DNA of 64,000 nucleotides, from contig NZ_CP102267.1 of the NCBI RefSeq assembly GCF_025148125.1, positions 3,668,501-3,732,500 of the forward strand. The letters run 5' to 3'. The notes below the pieces were generated by a model, which saw only the letters and a list, made by a program, of their open reading frames with translations, was not told the origin of the DNA and did not search any database. Made by a program: the position numbers and the translations under genes. Source of the DNA: Blautia wexlerae DSM 19850 (GTDB taxonomy: Bacteria; Bacillota; Clostridia; Lachnospirales; Lachnospiraceae). Each line of letters begins with the position of its first letter. The first letter of the stretch is position 1. This document shows positions 45,141 to 54,813 of the stretch, one piece after another.

Positions 45141-46217
45141 CTATTCCGCATCCTGAAGATTACTTAATTTTGCTGCCTGATCTGCTGCGATCAGACTGTC
45201 AATGATCTCATCCAGATCCCCGTTCAGAACATTCTCCAGTCTGTGCAGTGTCAGTTTGATTCTGTGGTCTGTCACACGTCCCTGTGGAAAATTATAAGTT
45301 CTGATCTTCTCTGAACGGTCACCAGTTCCAATCTGGCTTCTTCTTGCCTCTGCCTCAGCATCATGCTGTTTGGCAAGCTCCATCTCATACAGACGGGAGC
45401 GAAGAACTTTCAGCGCTTTATCTTTATTCTTAAGCTGTGACTTCTCATCCTGGCAGGAAATTACGATTCCGGTAGGAATATGTGTCAGTCGCACAGCAGA
45501 GTCTGTTGTATTGACACACTGTCCGCCGTTTCCGGATGCACGGAACACATCGAATTTACAGTCATTCATATCCAGGTGAAAATCGATTTCCTCTGCTTCC
45601 GGCATAATAGCAACTGTACAGGTAGAGGTATGGATACGTCCGCCGGATTCTGTTTCCGGAACTCGCTGTACACGATGTACACCACTTTCATATTTCAGTC
45701 TGGAATAAGCACCTGCACCTGTGATCATAAATGTTACTTCCTTAAATCCGCCGATTCCGTTCTCATTGAGACTCATCATTTCTGTTTTCCAGCGGCGGGA
45801 TTCTGCATATTTCACATACATACGGTAAATCTCTGCTGCAAAAAGGGCAGCTTCATCCCCACCTGCACCTGCACGGATCTCCACAATAACGTTCTTGTTA
45901 TCATTAGGATCTTTCGGAAGAAGAAGGATCTTAAGTTCATGCTCCAGTTCCTCTACATTCTTCTTTGCCTCAGACAGTTCTTCCTTCAGCATTTCCCGCA
46001 TATCTTCATCTTTCTCTTCCTCAAGCATGGAAAGACTGTCCTGTATCGTTTCTTTGTTTTTCTTATACTCCCGGTAAGCATCTACTATCGGCTGCAGATC
46101 GCTCTGCTCTTTCATCAGCTTCTGAAAATGTTCCTGATTATCGGTAACTCCCGGCTCTCCAAGCTCATTAAGCACCTCTTCAAAACGAATGAGCAGATCG
46201 TCTAATTTATCAAACAT
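45141..46217 (-). CDS. prfA: Peptide chain release factor 1
   Basis: Terminates translation at UAA and UAG. The 358-residue protein has the catalytic GGQ in [18 protein letters not shown] near 225 and the codon-recognition region [19 protein letters not shown] near 182-200. It overlaps the gene of its own methylase, prmC, by 8 nt. Confidence 0.96.
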   Translation of the reverse strand: MFDKLDDLLIRFEEVLNELGEPGVTDNQEHFQKLMKEQSDLQPIVDAYREYKKNKETIQDSLSMLEEEKDEDMREMLKEELSEAKKNVEELEHELKILLLPKDPNDNKNVIVEIRAGAGGDEAALFAAEIYRMYVKYAESRRWKTEMMSLNENGIGGFKEVTFMITGAGAYSRLKYESGVHRVQRVPETESGGRIHTSTCTVAIMPEAEEIDFHLDMNDCKFDVFRASGNGGQCVNTTDSAVRLTHIPTGIVISCQDEKSQLKNKDKALKVLRSRLYEMELAKQHDAEAEARRSQIGTGDRSEKIRTYNFPQGRVTDHRIKLTLHRLENVLNGDLDEIIDSLIAADQAAKLSNLQDAE

Positions 46218-47175
46218 ATTTATCCTCCTGTAATTTCTTTCGCCCCAGAACCACCCGGTCCAACCCGGCCAGATCCTGCCTTATCTCAATATCTTCAAAT
46301 TTATATTTCCGCAAAAGAGCTGCCACATCTTCTCCCTGGCTGCATCCGATTTCATACAAAAGCCAGCCACCCGGAACAAGATGATCCTGTGCCTGTTTCG
46401 TGATAGCCCTGTAAAAATAAAGTCCATCTTCCATACCATCCAGTGCCATACGCGGATCATGCAATTTTACTTCATCCATAAGATCTTCAATTTCCGCCGT
46501 AGGAATATATGGCGGATTTGATATAATCATATCATAAGCTCTGCTATAATTTCTATTACTATTTTCGCATTCTGTCATTTTTACAGTATCTTTTACAGCA
46601 GTCCTTTTCATATACTCTGTTCCGTACACAATGTTCTGCATTTCAGAAAACAGATTACTCTGTACGAATTCCGCATGCTCTGCCACTTCCAGTGTCCGTG
46701 CATTCCGCACAGCCACTTTCAGTGCCTCATCTGACAGATCCACGCCTGTTCCGTGTGCATCAGCTCTCTCCTTCAGAATACTGATAAGAATACAGCCGGA
46801 TCCTGTACACATATCAAGAATATATGGATTTTTCACAGCTTTCATGCATTCAAGAGCGGACTCCACAAGTGTTTCCGTATCCTGTCTGGGTACCAGTACA
46901 TTCTTATCCACATAAAATTCATGCCCCATAAAAAAAGCCTGATGCGTCAGATGCTGCAGCGGTATGTGTCCCGCACGTCTGCTGATCAGTTCCAGATATC
47001 TTTCAGCAACACTTTCTGTGACACTTTCTTCTCCGTATGCAAAATAATACGCCCGGCTTTTTCCTGTGACATATTCCAGGAGAAGCCAGGCATCCAGCCC
47101 GGCTTCCTTAATCCCCGCCTGTGCAAGGATCATCTGTCCTTTTTTTAATAATCCTGTCAGAGTTTCTCCGTTCAT
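46210..47175 (-). CDS. prmC: Release factor glutamine methyltransferase
   Basis: Methylates the GGQ glutamine of release factors. The 321-residue protein has the SAM loop [15 protein letters not shown] near 118 and the catalytic NPPY in [10 protein letters not shown] near 205. A stretch near 170-200 ([27 protein letters not shown]) is longer than in typical PrmC and looks like a species-specific insertion. It overlaps both neighbours by a few bases. Confidence 0.95.
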   Translation of the reverse strand: MNGETLTGLLKKGQMILAQAGIKEAGLDAWLLLEYVTGKSRAYYFAYGEESVTESVAERYLELISRRAGHIPLQHLTHQAFFMGHEFYVDKNVLVPRQDTETLVESALECMKAVKNPYILDMCTGSGCILISILKERADAHGTGVDLSDEALKVAVRNARTLEVAEHAEFVQSNLFSEMQNIVYGTEYMKRTAVKDTVKMTECENSNRNYSRAYDMIISNPPYIPTAEIEDLMDEVKLHDPRMALDGMEDGLYFYRAITKQAQDHLVPGGWLLYEIGCSQGEDVAALLRKYKFEDIEIRQDLAGLDRVVLGRKKLQEDKYV

Positions 47176-48140
47176 TGTTCTGCTTCAACTCCAAATTCTT
47201 CCTTCAGATATGCTTTCCAGTCAAAAACCGCCTCTACAGCCCTGATCGCAACCTCTGCCATATCTGCTGTCGGTTCCTTAGTTGTAAGTTTCTGCATTGC
47301 CAGACCCGGTTTACTGAAAAAGTCAGCAAGTTTGCTGTCTGATCTTCCAGCCCACTGAATAATCTCAAAAGATATTCCTGCTACAACCGGCACCATAAGA
47401 AGTCTTCCAAACAGTCTCACCCAGTAAAATGGAACCAATACAAAAATAAAATGCAGAAAAATGCTGACCAGCATAACCAGAAACAGAAAACTGGTTCCAC
47501 ATCTCTTATGCAGTCTGGAGCTTGCAAGAACATTATCCACCGTAAGCGGCAGTCCATGTTCCACACAGTTAATGCACTTATGCTCTGCTCCATGATACAT
47601 AAATGTTCTCTGAATATCCTTCATTCTGGAAATCAGAAGCATATATCCCATAAACAATGCAAGCTTTACAAATGCCTCAACTATTGTAACTGCAAATTCC
47701 GAAGCGCCAACCCTTCTGCAAAGACTTGCAAGGGCGTATGGCAGCAACATAAAAGCGGCAACTGATACCACGATTGAGACAGCAACTGTCACATATAACA
47801 GCCATTTGAACTGCTTATCTTCTTTTGCCTTTTTTGCAGCAAGCTCCTCTTCTGAAAGAGCAGCATTCTTCTGCTTATCCTCTTCGTCCTCCTCATCCCC
47901 TGCGATCTCTGCTGAATACATCAGACATTTTGTGCCGACCACCAGAGAATCCACGAAGCTTACCACACCTCGGATCAGTGGATATTTGAGAAATTTTGCA
48001 TTTCCGAATACACATTTGTAATCTTCTACTTTTAATTCAATCTCATTGTCCGGTCTGCGGACAGCAATGGAATATTTATCCTTATGGCGCATCATAATGC
48101 CTTCCATTACAGCCTGACCGCCGATGTTCGATGATTTCAT
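47172..48140 (-). CDS. DUF1385 membrane protein
   Basis: 322 residues of the DUF1385 family, function unknown. It starts SSNIGGQAVMEGIMMRHKDKYSIAVR and has about four membrane helices between residues 108 and 245. The conserved AEHKCINCVEHG is near 180. Placement between rpmE and prmC is the standard Firmicutes arrangement. The conserved His and Cys suggest a metal or heme site, but this is inference. Confidence 0.88.
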   Translation of the reverse strand: MKSSNIGGQAVMEGIMMRHKDKYSIAVRRPDNEIELKVEDYKCVFGNAKFLKYPLIRGVVSFVDSLVVGTKCLMYSAEIAGDEEDEEDKQKNAALSEEELAAKKAKEDKQFKWLLYVTVAVSIVVSVAAFMLLPYALASLCRRVGASEFAVTIVEAFVKLALFMGYMLLISRMKDIQRTFMYHGAEHKCINCVEHGLPLTVDNVLASSRLHKRCGTSFLFLVMLVSIFLHFIFVLVPFYWVRLFGRLLMVPVVAGISFEIIQWAGRSDSKLADFFSKPGLAMQKLTTKEPTADMAEVAIRAVEAVFDWKAYLKEEFGVEAEQ

Positions 48141-48165
48141 TATTTTCTCCTAAAGAAACAAGAAA

Positions 48166-48192
48166 GGCTGAGATTTCCCAACCTCAACCTTC
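48166..48192 (-). terminator. Weak terminator after rpmE
   Basis: On the minus strand GGTTGAG and CTCAGCC form a 7-bp stem with one G-U pair followed by TTTCTTG. It may allow partial readthrough into DUF1385. Confidence 0.4.
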
Positions 48193-48213
48193 TCAATTCT
48201 TACTATATTCTGA

Positions 48214-48426
48214 TTATTTGTTCAGGCCGTATTTCTTATTAAACTTATCGATACGTCCACGAGCCTGAGCTGCTTTCTGCTGACCTGTATAGAATGGATG
48301 ACATTTAGAGCAGATTTCTACGTGGATGTCCTGTTTTGTAGATCCTGTTACGAATGTGTTACCACAGTTGCAGGTTACAGTTGCCTGATAATAATTAGGA
48401 TGGATTCCTTCTCTCATGATTTTCAC
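48214..48426 (-). CDS. rpmE: Ribosomal protein bL31 (zinc form)
   Basis: 70 residues beginning [21 protein letters not shown]. The four cysteines (CNC and CSKC) identify the zinc-containing form of L31. In many Firmicutes this form is replaced by a zinc-free paralogue under zinc limitation; no such paralogue is in this window. Confidence 0.96.
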   Translation of the reverse strand: MKIMREGIHPNYYQATVTCNCGNTFVTGSTKQDIHVEICSKCHPFYTGQQKAAQARGRIDKFNKKYGLNK

Positions 48427-48561
48427 CTCTCTGTAAAGATTCTATTTTCTATTCGTATTCATTTGACGAATTTACTATTAAACAGCTTTATGAGTATAAC
48501 ATATCGTCCCATGGAATGCAAGTTATTTTAAAATTTATTTTAAAATTTATTTAATATTTTT

Positions 48562-48588
48562 GTTACTGAGAACGGAGCGAACAGTAAC
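48562..48588. repeat. R1 dispersed repeat, half copy
   Basis: GTTACTG and CAGTAAC arms flank 13 nt including AACGGAGCGAAC, the reverse complement of the left terminal hairpin of the long R1 copies. It is followed by a T-run. It lies 18 bp after the rho stop codon and may double as part of the rho 3' end. Confidence 0.6.
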
Positions 48589-48605
48589 TGTTTTTTTACA
48601 ACGTT

Positions 48606-50003
48606 TCAGATAAACTTCTGTTTTTTTACAGTCTGCACAAATTCAGCATTATTTTTCGTACGGGTAAACATATTCAGGATCTGTTCTACCGCATCTTCTG
48701 ACTTCATTCCATTGAGGGCTTTTCGCATAATGTAAACCGCTTCCTGTTCTTCTTTACTCAGCAGCAGATCCTCTCTTCTTGTACCGGATTTCTGGATATC
48801 AATTGCAGGGAATACCCGCTTTTCCTGCAGTTTTCGGTCAAGCACCAGTTCCATATTACCGGTTCCCTTAAATTCTTCATAAATTACATCATCCATTTTA
48901 CTTCCCGTATCCACAAGCGCTGTAGCAAGAATAGTAAGGCTTCCGCCCTCTCTCATATTTCTGGCCGCACCAAAGAAACGTTTCGGCATATGAAGAGCCG
49001 CCGGGTCCAGACCACCGGAAAGAGTTCGTCCGCTGGGCGGTATGATCAGGTTGTATGCCCTTGCCAGTCTTGTAATAGAATCAAGAAGAATTGTAACGTC
49101 TTTTTTATGTTCCACCAGACGACGTGCACGTTCTATTACCATTTCAGACACACGTTTATGATGTTCCGGAAGCTCATCAAATGTAGAATAAATGACTTCC
49201 ACATTATCGCCACAGATGGCCTCCCTGATATCTGTAACCTCCTCAGGACGCTCATCGATCAGAAGAATGATCAGATGCATGTCCGGATTGTTTCTCAGAA
49301 TAGACTTTGCCACATCTTTCAGCAAAGTTGTCTTACCTGCTTTCGGAGGAGATACGATCATTCCTCTCTGTCCTTTGCCGATAGGGCTGATCAGATCTAC
49401 AATCCTCATGGCAACTGTGCCACCCGGTCTTTCCATTATCAGTCTCTCATTTGGAAAAATCGGTGTCATATCTTCAAAATTATATCGTCTCTGCCCTTCA
49501 CTGGGATGGAATCCGTTGATAGAGGTCACATATAGCAGGGCACTGAATTTCTCTCCCTGTGTTTTGATACGGATATTCCCCTTAATAATATCACCTGTTT
49601 TCAGGTTAAATCTGCGTATCTGAGAAGGTGATACATAAATATCATTTTCCCCCGGAAGATAATTCTCACATCGGATAAACCCATATCCATCCGGAAGTAC
49701 CTCAAGGATTCCGTCTGCTCTCTCTCCACTGTCAAGCTGTACTGCCTCTGCCGGGGCATGATACTGTGTACGTTCCGGTGTTTTGTTATACTGGGGGATT
49801 CTCTCTCCGTTACCTTCCACTTCACTCTGCTGCGATTTCTCCCGGACTGTTTCCTGTTTTTTTGTCTCACCTTCCAGTTCATCTTCGTGAAGCATTCTCT
49901 CGATCAATTCCGGTTTTCTCAATGCTGAAACCCCTTTTAATCCTCTGGCTTTTGCCAAATCCTTTAAAGTTGCCAGTGATAATGATTCATACTTTTCTCT
50001 CAT
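48606..50003 (-). CDS. rho: Transcription termination factor Rho
   Basis: A hexameric RNA helicase. 465 residues: N-terminal SAP-like helix bundle ([21 protein letters not shown]), a polar linker of about 50 residues rich in Glu and Gln, the RNA-binding cold-shock-like domain ([26 protein letters not shown] near 98) and the ATPase. The ATPase has Walker [12 protein letters not shown] near 222, Walker [17 protein letters not shown] near 307 and the Q/R-loop region. Complete. Confidence 0.96.
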   Translation of the reverse strand: MREKYESLSLATLKDLAKARGLKGVSALRKPELIERMLHEDELEGETKKQETVREKSQQSEVEGNGERIPQYNKTPERTQYHAPAEAVQLDSGERADGILEVLPDGYGFIRCENYLPGENDIYVSPSQIRRFNLKTGDIIKGNIRIKTQGEKFSALLYVTSINGFHPSEGQRRYNFEDMTPIFPNERLIMERPGGTVAMRIVDLISPIGKGQRGMIVSPPKAGKTTLLKDVAKSILRNNPDMHLIILLIDERPEEVTDIREAICGDNVEVIYSTFDELPEHHKRVSEMVIERARRLVEHKKDVTILLDSITRLARAYNLIIPPSGRTLSGGLDPAALHMPKRFFGAARNMREGGSLTILATALVDTGSKMDDVIYEEFKGTGNMELVLDRKLQEKRVFPAIDIQKSGTRREDLLLSKEEQEAVYIMRKALNGMKSEDAVEQILNMFTRTKNNAEFVQTVKKQKFI

Positions 50004-50367
50004 AAAATAATCCTCTGCTTTTTGTTTTGATTGTTAATATTGATAATTATTTTTATTTTTGTTTTTCTGATTTCCTATGTATCTGAGTAATTTATTCTTT
50101 ATTAACTTTTCCTGTAACAGTTAGTGGGATAATCTGTCTGAAGTGACACGAATATCAGATCTGCAGCAATGCATATCGCAGGAAAATTATACTCCTGCTC
50201 CTGTGTCGACAAGTTAATTCCTGTAGTAATCCTGTCTGCACACCGGTATCTTTATATTTATCTTAGCACATCTTCTTCATAATTGACAATACCATATTAT
50301 TCCAAATCTTTATTATTGGCAAGCTGTTTTATACGTCATAAAACTGATATTATCGACATAAAAGCAG
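50004..50367. other. Spacer upstream of rho
   Basis: About 360 bp without a gene. On the minus strand TTGTCG (50212-50207) and TATAAT (50191-50186), 15 bp apart, could be a promoter, giving a leader of about 180 nt that is T-rich near rho. Long unstructured leaders are known to allow Rho autoregulation; whether it applies here is not shown. Confidence 0.35.
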
Positions 50368-50400
50368 AAATCCGGAGACATAAAATATGTCTCCGGATTT
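50368..50400. terminator. Perfect hairpin after the metalloprotease gene
   Basis: AAATCCGGAGACATA and its exact complement make a 15-bp stem with a 3-nt loop. It follows the metalloprotease gene on the minus strand; the T-tract is interrupted. Confidence 0.7.
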
Positions 50401-50441
50401 CCGGTAATACTGTTATAAAATTTATCAAAAAATTCCATCAG

Positions 50442-51410
50442 TTACTTCCAGATCACACTGTAGGTTTTCTGTATTCTTGCAATACGGTCATCTGTAAACT
50501 TATCAACAGCATTCTTAACCGCTTCATAGGTTTTCGGTCTTGAAGATTTCAATACTGTCGGATTCAGTGTGTATTCTTTAAAAGACTCCGCAAAATACTC
50601 TGCACTGTTCTGTGTAACATAGGCTTTATTAAATGCTGTATACAGTGTCTTCTCCTGAGCAAAAATTGCTTTGAATTCGGCTGTCTGATCTGTATTACCG
50701 GAAATAAACGCTACAAAATGTCCTAATTCATGATAAATTGTATCATCCATCTTCCTGAGTGTGATCTTTCTGTTGCGGGTATCATAATACCCGGAATAGG
50801 AAACAGATGGATTCACCTCTGCTGTGAAGCCCAGGGTTCTGTATGCATTAAGTACGCGGCTGTCTGCCCTTGATGCATACTGTCCGACATCAATACTTCC
50901 CTTTACAGAATTATCGGAATTACCGGATGCAACAGTCATGTTTGTACCTGCCGATGTATCTGTTTTTGCTGTTGTAGTAGTCGTTACGGTTGTAGTAGAT
51001 GCTGTTGTAACCACTTTCACTTTTGATTTCTTCGTATATTTTTCTGTAATCCTTTTTATAACAGTTGTCTGAGTTACCACAGTTGCATTTGAACTTTGAG
51101 ATGTTTTCTTGGAAGTCACTGATGTAGCAGGAAGAGTTTTTGTATAAGTTTTTGTTGCAGCTTTTTTCATTTTAACCTTTTTGGTAGAAGTACTATTACT
51201 CGTCTGAGTATTTACCTTTGGCTGTGCTGCAAGAGGTGTCTCCTCTTCATCAATAGTGGTCTCCATCACAGGATCCGTATAGGACGGCAGTTCCGGAATC
51301 TGATTTTGCTGTACAACAGCTACACCGCCTACTGCAACAGCAAGCACTACCGCAGTAAGACCTGCTGCTATTTTTTTCTTCTTTAATAATTCGACTATTC
51401 TCTTCTTCAT
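50442..51410 (-). CDS. Secreted ATLF/PPEP-like zinc metalloprotease
   Basis: 322 residues. A signal peptide or anchor spans 1-33 (AGLTAVVLAVAVGGVAVV). A long Thr/Lys/Ser-rich linker (about 60-170) precedes a protease domain of about 150 residues. Zinc motif HELGH is near 228 (TIYHELGHFVAF), and the downstream acidic helix AEYFAESFKEYTLNP supplies the third ligand and the family tyrosine region. This layout matches the anthrax-lethal-factor C-terminal family that includes Pro-Pro endopeptidases; substrate specificity is not deducible. It is a single gene under a c-di-GMP-I riboswitch, as known for the Clostridioides difficile PPEP-1 (Zmp1) gene. Confidence 0.82.
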   Translation of the reverse strand: MKKRIVELLKKKKIAAGLTAVVLAVAVGGVAVVQQNQIPELPSYTDPVMETTIDEEETPLAAQPKVNTQTSNSTSTKKVKMKKAATKTYTKTLPATSVTSKKTSQSSNATVVTQTTVIKRITEKYTKKSKVKVVTTASTTTVTTTTTAKTDTSAGTNMTVASGNSDNSVKGSIDVGQYASRADSRVLNAYRTLGFTAEVNPSVSYSGYYDTRNRKITLRKMDDTIYHELGHFVAFISGNTDQTAEFKAIFAQEKTLYTAFNKAYVTQNSAEYFAESFKEYTLNPTVLKSSRPKTYEAVKNAVDKFTDDRIARIQKTYSVIWK

Positions 51411-51463
51411 AATCTTTACACATCCTTTCTGACAATACCTCTATATGGATGCACTTCCGAAAA

Positions 51464-51499
51464 TTATAAAAACCGCCTATATTTAAAATATAAACGGTT
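51464..51499 (-). terminator. Riboswitch expression-platform terminator
   Basis: On the minus strand AACCG, T, TATATTT pairs with AAATATA, G, CGGTT, followed by TTTTTAT. It lies between the c-di-GMP aptamer and the metalloprotease start codon, so ligand-controlled termination is the likely mechanism. Confidence 0.65.
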
Positions 51500-51552
51500 A
51501 CCACAAAATCGACTGACAGCTGACAGCCTTCTTCTTATTTTCTGAAATCGCA

Positions 51553-51656
51553 TCACAAAATCGGAATTAAATGCGGCAACCGGCTATCATAGTCTTCTTA
51601 CGACCTTAGACCCCTGGCTTTGCGTCCCTGCCTTTCAACAGGTTTGCCTTTATTGT
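51553..51656 (-). ncRNA. Cyclic di-GMP-I (GEMM) riboswitch
   Basis: On the minus strand the aptamer reads AAAGGCAAACCTG, a GAAA-type tetraloop, CAGGGACGCAAAGCCAGGGG, then TCTAAGGTCG and a distal stem ending TAGCCGGTTGCCGC. GGCAAACC, GAAA, GACGCAAAGCC and CTAAG are the conserved GEMM-I elements in the right order and spacing. CCTG/CAGG forms P1b under the tetraloop. It controls the metalloprotease gene downstream. A terminator follows, so c-di-GMP probably switches transcription off; the alternative pairing was not worked out. Confidence 0.92.
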
Positions 51657-51657
51657 A

Positions 51658-51687
51658 AGTATATACTTTTTTTCTTCATTTTGTCAA
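51658..51687 (-). promoter_or_regulatory. Promoter of the riboswitch/metalloprotease unit
   Basis: Minus strand TTGACA (51687-51682) and TATACT (51663-51658), spacer 18 bp, directly before the aptamer. Confidence 0.65.
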
Positions 51688-51883
51688 TATTCCTAACCCG
51701 AATTTTAACATAAATATTAAATTTTGTACAATTTTCACGTAAAATCTGATATACTGTGAGCAGTAACCAGTAACGATATTTATGTGATATCCGGATCAAA
51801 CATGACGTAATCACGATTTACACAGTAAATCTGCTGAATAGTCCAAAGATATCAAATTAAAATAAACAGTGAGGAAAATACAC

Positions 51884-52798
51884 ATGCGGATTTTTCATAT
51901 CCGCCCCTTTATTGCATTCATACTGATTCTATTTCTTCTGACCGGTTGCAGCACTTCTTCCGGCCAAAAAGAAGAACCGCCTGTTTATTCCCCGCTTCAG
52001 GTTCTTGTACCGGAAGCACCTGGAAAGAAAACATTAGGAGCATCCCCGTTGACATTGGATATTTCCAATGCAGATCAAGGATACCTCACCGCAATTTCTG
52101 ATTCTGACAGTCAGAAGATGAATGTCCAGCTCACCAGCGAAAATGAAGCGGTCTATTCATATTTTGTCAGTCCCGGGAAAAGCGCAGTCATTCCTTTTTC
52201 CAGTGGAAGCGGCACTTATCAGATATGCTGTTATCAACAGATTGACGGCTCCCGATATGCAGCATTATTTGCAGATACTCTGGAAGTCAGCTTAGAAAAT
52301 GAATTCCTGCCTTTTCTTTATCCAAACCAGTATGTCAACTTTACACCCGACTCCGCTTCCAGCAAACTGGCACTTTCTATCATCTCTGAAGATGCCTCCG
52401 ATGTGGATGCCCTTCAGGCTGTTTACAATTATGTAGTCCAGAATCTTACTTATGATTATGATCTGGCAGATACTGTAGACTCCGGTTATATTCCGGACGT
52501 GGATTCGACACTGAAATCAGGGAAAGGAATCTGTTTTGACTATGCAGCTCTCACCACTGCCATGCTTCGTGCGAGGGATATTCCCTGTAAGCTGCAGATC
52601 GGATATTCAGGCACAGTAAAACACGCCTGGATCAGCGTTTATATCCGTTCAAAAGGCTGGGTTGACAAAGCTGTAGAATTCAGTGGCGAATCCTGGTCAC
52701 GTATGGATCCCACTTTCGATTCCAACAGCAAGGATAAAGAAAACATTCAGCAATACATAGGGGACGATGACAATTACAGCGTACAGTTCACACGTTAA
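51884..52798 (+). CDS. Transglutaminase-like lipoprotein
   Basis: 304 residues with a lipoprotein signal peptide (lipobox LLTGC, cysteine near 22), an unassigned N-terminal beta-rich part and a transglutaminase/protease-like core. The catalytic Cys lies in GKGICFDYAALTTAMLRARD near 210, His in KHAWISVY near 243 and Asp in RMDPTFDSN near 270. It may be a peptidase or crosslinking enzyme at the cell surface. The ATG at 51884 (GAGG 9 nt upstream) is preferred over a GTG at 51869. First gene of the run leading into the pilus-like genes, divergent from the c-di-GMP-controlled protease. Confidence 0.82.
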   Translation: MRIFHIRPFIAFILILFLLTGCSTSSGQKEEPPVYSPLQVLVPEAPGKKTLGASPLTLDISNADQGYLTAISDSDSQKMNVQLTSENEAVYSYFVSPGKSAVIPFSSGSGTYQICCYQQIDGSRYAALFADTLEVSLENEFLPFLYPNQYVNFTPDSASSKLALSIISEDASDVDALQAVYNYVVQNLTYDYDLADTVDSGYIPDVDSTLKSGKGICFDYAALTTAMLRARDIPCKLQIGYSGTVKHAWISVYIRSKGWVDKAVEFSGESWSRMDPTFDSNSKDKENIQQYIGDDDNYSVQFTR

Positions 52799-52813
52799 CC
52801 ATAGCAACTCACG

Positions 52814-52852
52814 GATATCAGATCAGGAGCTGAATATCTGGTCCTGACCTGA
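52814..52852. repeat. R2 dispersed repeat, copy C
   Basis: Begins GATATCAGATCAGGAGC and ends CCTGACCTGA; matches the reverse complement of copy A at both ends with an altered middle. It lies between the transglutaminase and pilC-like genes. Confidence 0.4.
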
Positions 52853-52875
52853 CCCAAACCTTCAGGAGGCAATTT

Positions 52876-53925
52876 ATGCGTCAAAAAAACAAACTGACCA
52901 ATGAAGAACTTTTTCACTTCTGTGAACAGTTTTCTATTCTTCTTCACTCCGGCATTTCCTGTGCCGAGGGGCTTGAACTAATGCTGGATGACAGCCGCAC
53001 ACAACGCGGAAAAGATTTCTTTCAGCTTTTACTGACAGATTTTGAGCAGAACGGCTCCTTTTCACAGACATTAAAAAATTCCGGATACTTTCCGGAATCT
53101 ATGATTTCCTATATAGATATCGGAGAGGAAACCGGATGTCTGGATGAAGTTTTAAAAAGTTTGTCCGAACATTATGATCAGGAAATAGAAATATCTGAAA
53201 ATATTCGCAGTGCGATCACATATCCGCTGATTATGCTTGCTATGATGGGGACAGTCATCATCATTCTTCTGGTAAAAGTCCTTCCTGTCTTTCAACAGGT
53301 TTTCCGGCAGATGGGTCTGGAAATGAATCACTTTTCCAACGGACTCTTAAACGCCGGAAATGTTATCAGCCGTTATTCTGCTGTTTTACTTATTTTAATT
53401 CTTATAATCACCGCCGGATTTTCTGCCCTTTTCTTTACAGAAAAAGGACGCTTTTATCTGCGCCGGCTCTCAGGCAGATTACCCTGCATAAAGGACATTC
53501 CCATTTCCGCTGACTATGCACGTCTGACTCAGGCAATTGCCATGGGAATCCACAGTGGTCTGGATCATGTTGTCACACTGGAAATGGCACAGAAGCTTCT
53601 TTCACATCCGAATATCAGAGAAAAAGCCGAAAAAGCACAGAAGCTTCTGGAAGATGGTGTCATTTTTGAAGATGCGCTTTCAGAGTCAGGCCTCTTTGAA
53701 GGACTGAATGCACGTCTGATCACAGTCGGATTACGTACAGGTACAGCAGATGAAGTCATGAGCAAACTTGCCATCCGGTATCGTGAGATGGCGCTCACAA
53801 TAACAGGAAACATTCTTTCTATCGCAGAACCTTCCATCGTTATCATCTTTTCTCTCCTGGTCGGACTGGTTCTTCTCTCTGTTATGATGCCTTTGCTTGG
53901 AATTCTTTCAGAAATTGTTATGTGA
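52876..53925 (+). CDS. Type II secretion/type IV pilus inner membrane protein (GspF/PilC-like)
   Basis: The 349-residue platform protein of type IV filament machines. It has two GspF domains (about 10-130 and 210-335) with membrane helices near 115-140, 165-190 and 320-345. Family phrases include FSILLHSGISCAEGLELM, YIDIGEETGCLDEVLKSL and LITVGLRTGTADEVMSKLA. It anchors the ATPase at 55738 and organises filament growth. AGGAGG lies upstream. Full length. Confidence 0.9.
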   Translation: MRQKNKLTNEELFHFCEQFSILLHSGISCAEGLELMLDDSRTQRGKDFFQLLLTDFEQNGSFSQTLKNSGYFPESMISYIDIGEETGCLDEVLKSLSEHYDQEIEISENIRSAITYPLIMLAMMGTVIIILLVKVLPVFQQVFRQMGLEMNHFSNGLLNAGNVISRYSAVLLILILIITAGFSALFFTEKGRFYLRRLSGRLPCIKDIPISADYARLTQAIAMGIHSGLDHVVTLEMAQKLLSHPNIREKAEKAQKLLEDGVIFEDALSESGLFEGLNARLITVGLRTGTADEVMSKLAIRYREMALTITGNILSIAEPSIVIIFSLLVGLVLLSVMMPLLGILSEIVM

Positions 53926-53935
53926 GGTAATGGAT

Positions 53936-54286
53936 ATGGATATATTTGAAACAGGACATACACGTCTCAGAAGAACATTGCGAAACATTCTGCCTGTTAT
54001 TATACCGGCTGTTCTCTGTCTGATCTTTTATCTGGGAATTTCCTGTGCAGGCAGGGAAACCATTTCCCGGGAACAAAGTTCTCTGCAACAGGCTTTGGAG
54101 CAAAGCGCAATACAAGCTTATGCACTTACAGGTCATTATCCCCTGAGCCTGGAAGAGCTACTGCACGATTACAATATTTCTTATGATACAGATAAATTTG
54201 TAGTTGAATATGTTCCGTCCGGCTCCAATCTTCTTCCTTCCATCAGCGTACTGGTTCTCTCTTCCGGAAAAGGAGGCAGTCTATGA
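53936..54286 (+). CDS. Small membrane protein of the pilus-like operon
   Basis: 116 residues with one N-terminal membrane helix (about 18-36) and an extracellular part (ALEQSAIQAYALTGHYPLSLEELLHDY). That part resembles the start of a pseudopilin globular domain of the GspG type. No prepilin peptidase motif precedes the helix. Start at 53936 because GAGG is 8 nt upstream; ATG at 53930 is too close. It overlaps the next gene by 4 nt. Confidence 0.65.
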   Translation: MDIFETGHTRLRRTLRNILPVIIPAVLCLIFYLGISCAGRETISREQSSLQQALEQSAIQAYALTGHYPLSLEELLHDYNISYDTDKFVVEYVPSGSNLLPSISVLVLSSGKGGSL

Positions 54287-54783
54287 ATTTGAATCGCTCC
54301 AGCAGCCACAGTCATTCCGTTTGCAGACTTTTCACAGTTGTACTGCTTGGACTTTTCCTGATCTTTCTGCTCGTGATGCTTCTTTTTTCAGCTCAGGCCT
54401 ACCGGACAGCGACAAAAGGAACTCAGCAGAACAACAACCTGTATACCGCTTCCTCCTACATATCTGTCAAATTTCACCAGCATGACAGTTCGCAGAGCAT
54501 TTTCACAGACACTGTAGATGGTTCTCCGGCACTCTGTATGACTGATACAGTAAACGATCAACAGTATATTACTTATATTTATCTGAAGGAGCAGCACCTG
54601 AAAGAGCTTTTTACTGCTGCCAGAAATACACCATCCGCACAGATGGGTACAAATATTGCCAGTCTCAGTGATTTTCAGATTCAGCAGGAGACAGACGGAT
54701 TCTACCGTATTACCCTTAAAGATCCAGACGGTAATACCAGCAGCCTGCTGCTGCACTCTGGTTTTGGCAACAACAGTTTCTGA
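54283..54783 (+). CDS. DUF4860-like membrane protein of the pilus-like operon
   Basis: 166 residues: one membrane helix near 15-38 and an extracellular domain containing LYTASSYISVKFHQHD and DGSPALCMTD. It resembles proteins labelled DUF4860 found next to pilus genes in Lachnospiraceae (memory, not searched). It overlaps the previous gene by 4 nt, so it is translationally coupled. Confidence 0.6.
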   Translation: MNLNRSSSHSHSVCRLFTVVLLGLFLIFLLVMLLFSAQAYRTATKGTQQNNNLYTASSYISVKFHQHDSSQSIFTDTVDGSPALCMTDTVNDQQYITYIYLKEQHLKELFTAARNTPSAQMGTNIASLSDFQIQQETDGFYRITLKDPDGNTSSLLLHSGFGNNSF

Positions 54784-54813
54784 CATACTGGCATCATACA
54801 GGAGATTTCAAGC

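Noticed and set aside
51755..51776. Further R1 half copy (GAGCAGTAAC) upstream of the transglutaminase gene
   Set aside because: Only about 10 bp resemble the R1 end and no second arm is present; could be chance.
51721..51868. Second c-di-GMP riboswitch for the pilus-like operon
   Set aside because: The plus-strand leader lacks GEMM-I core elements and I could not fit the type II pattern.
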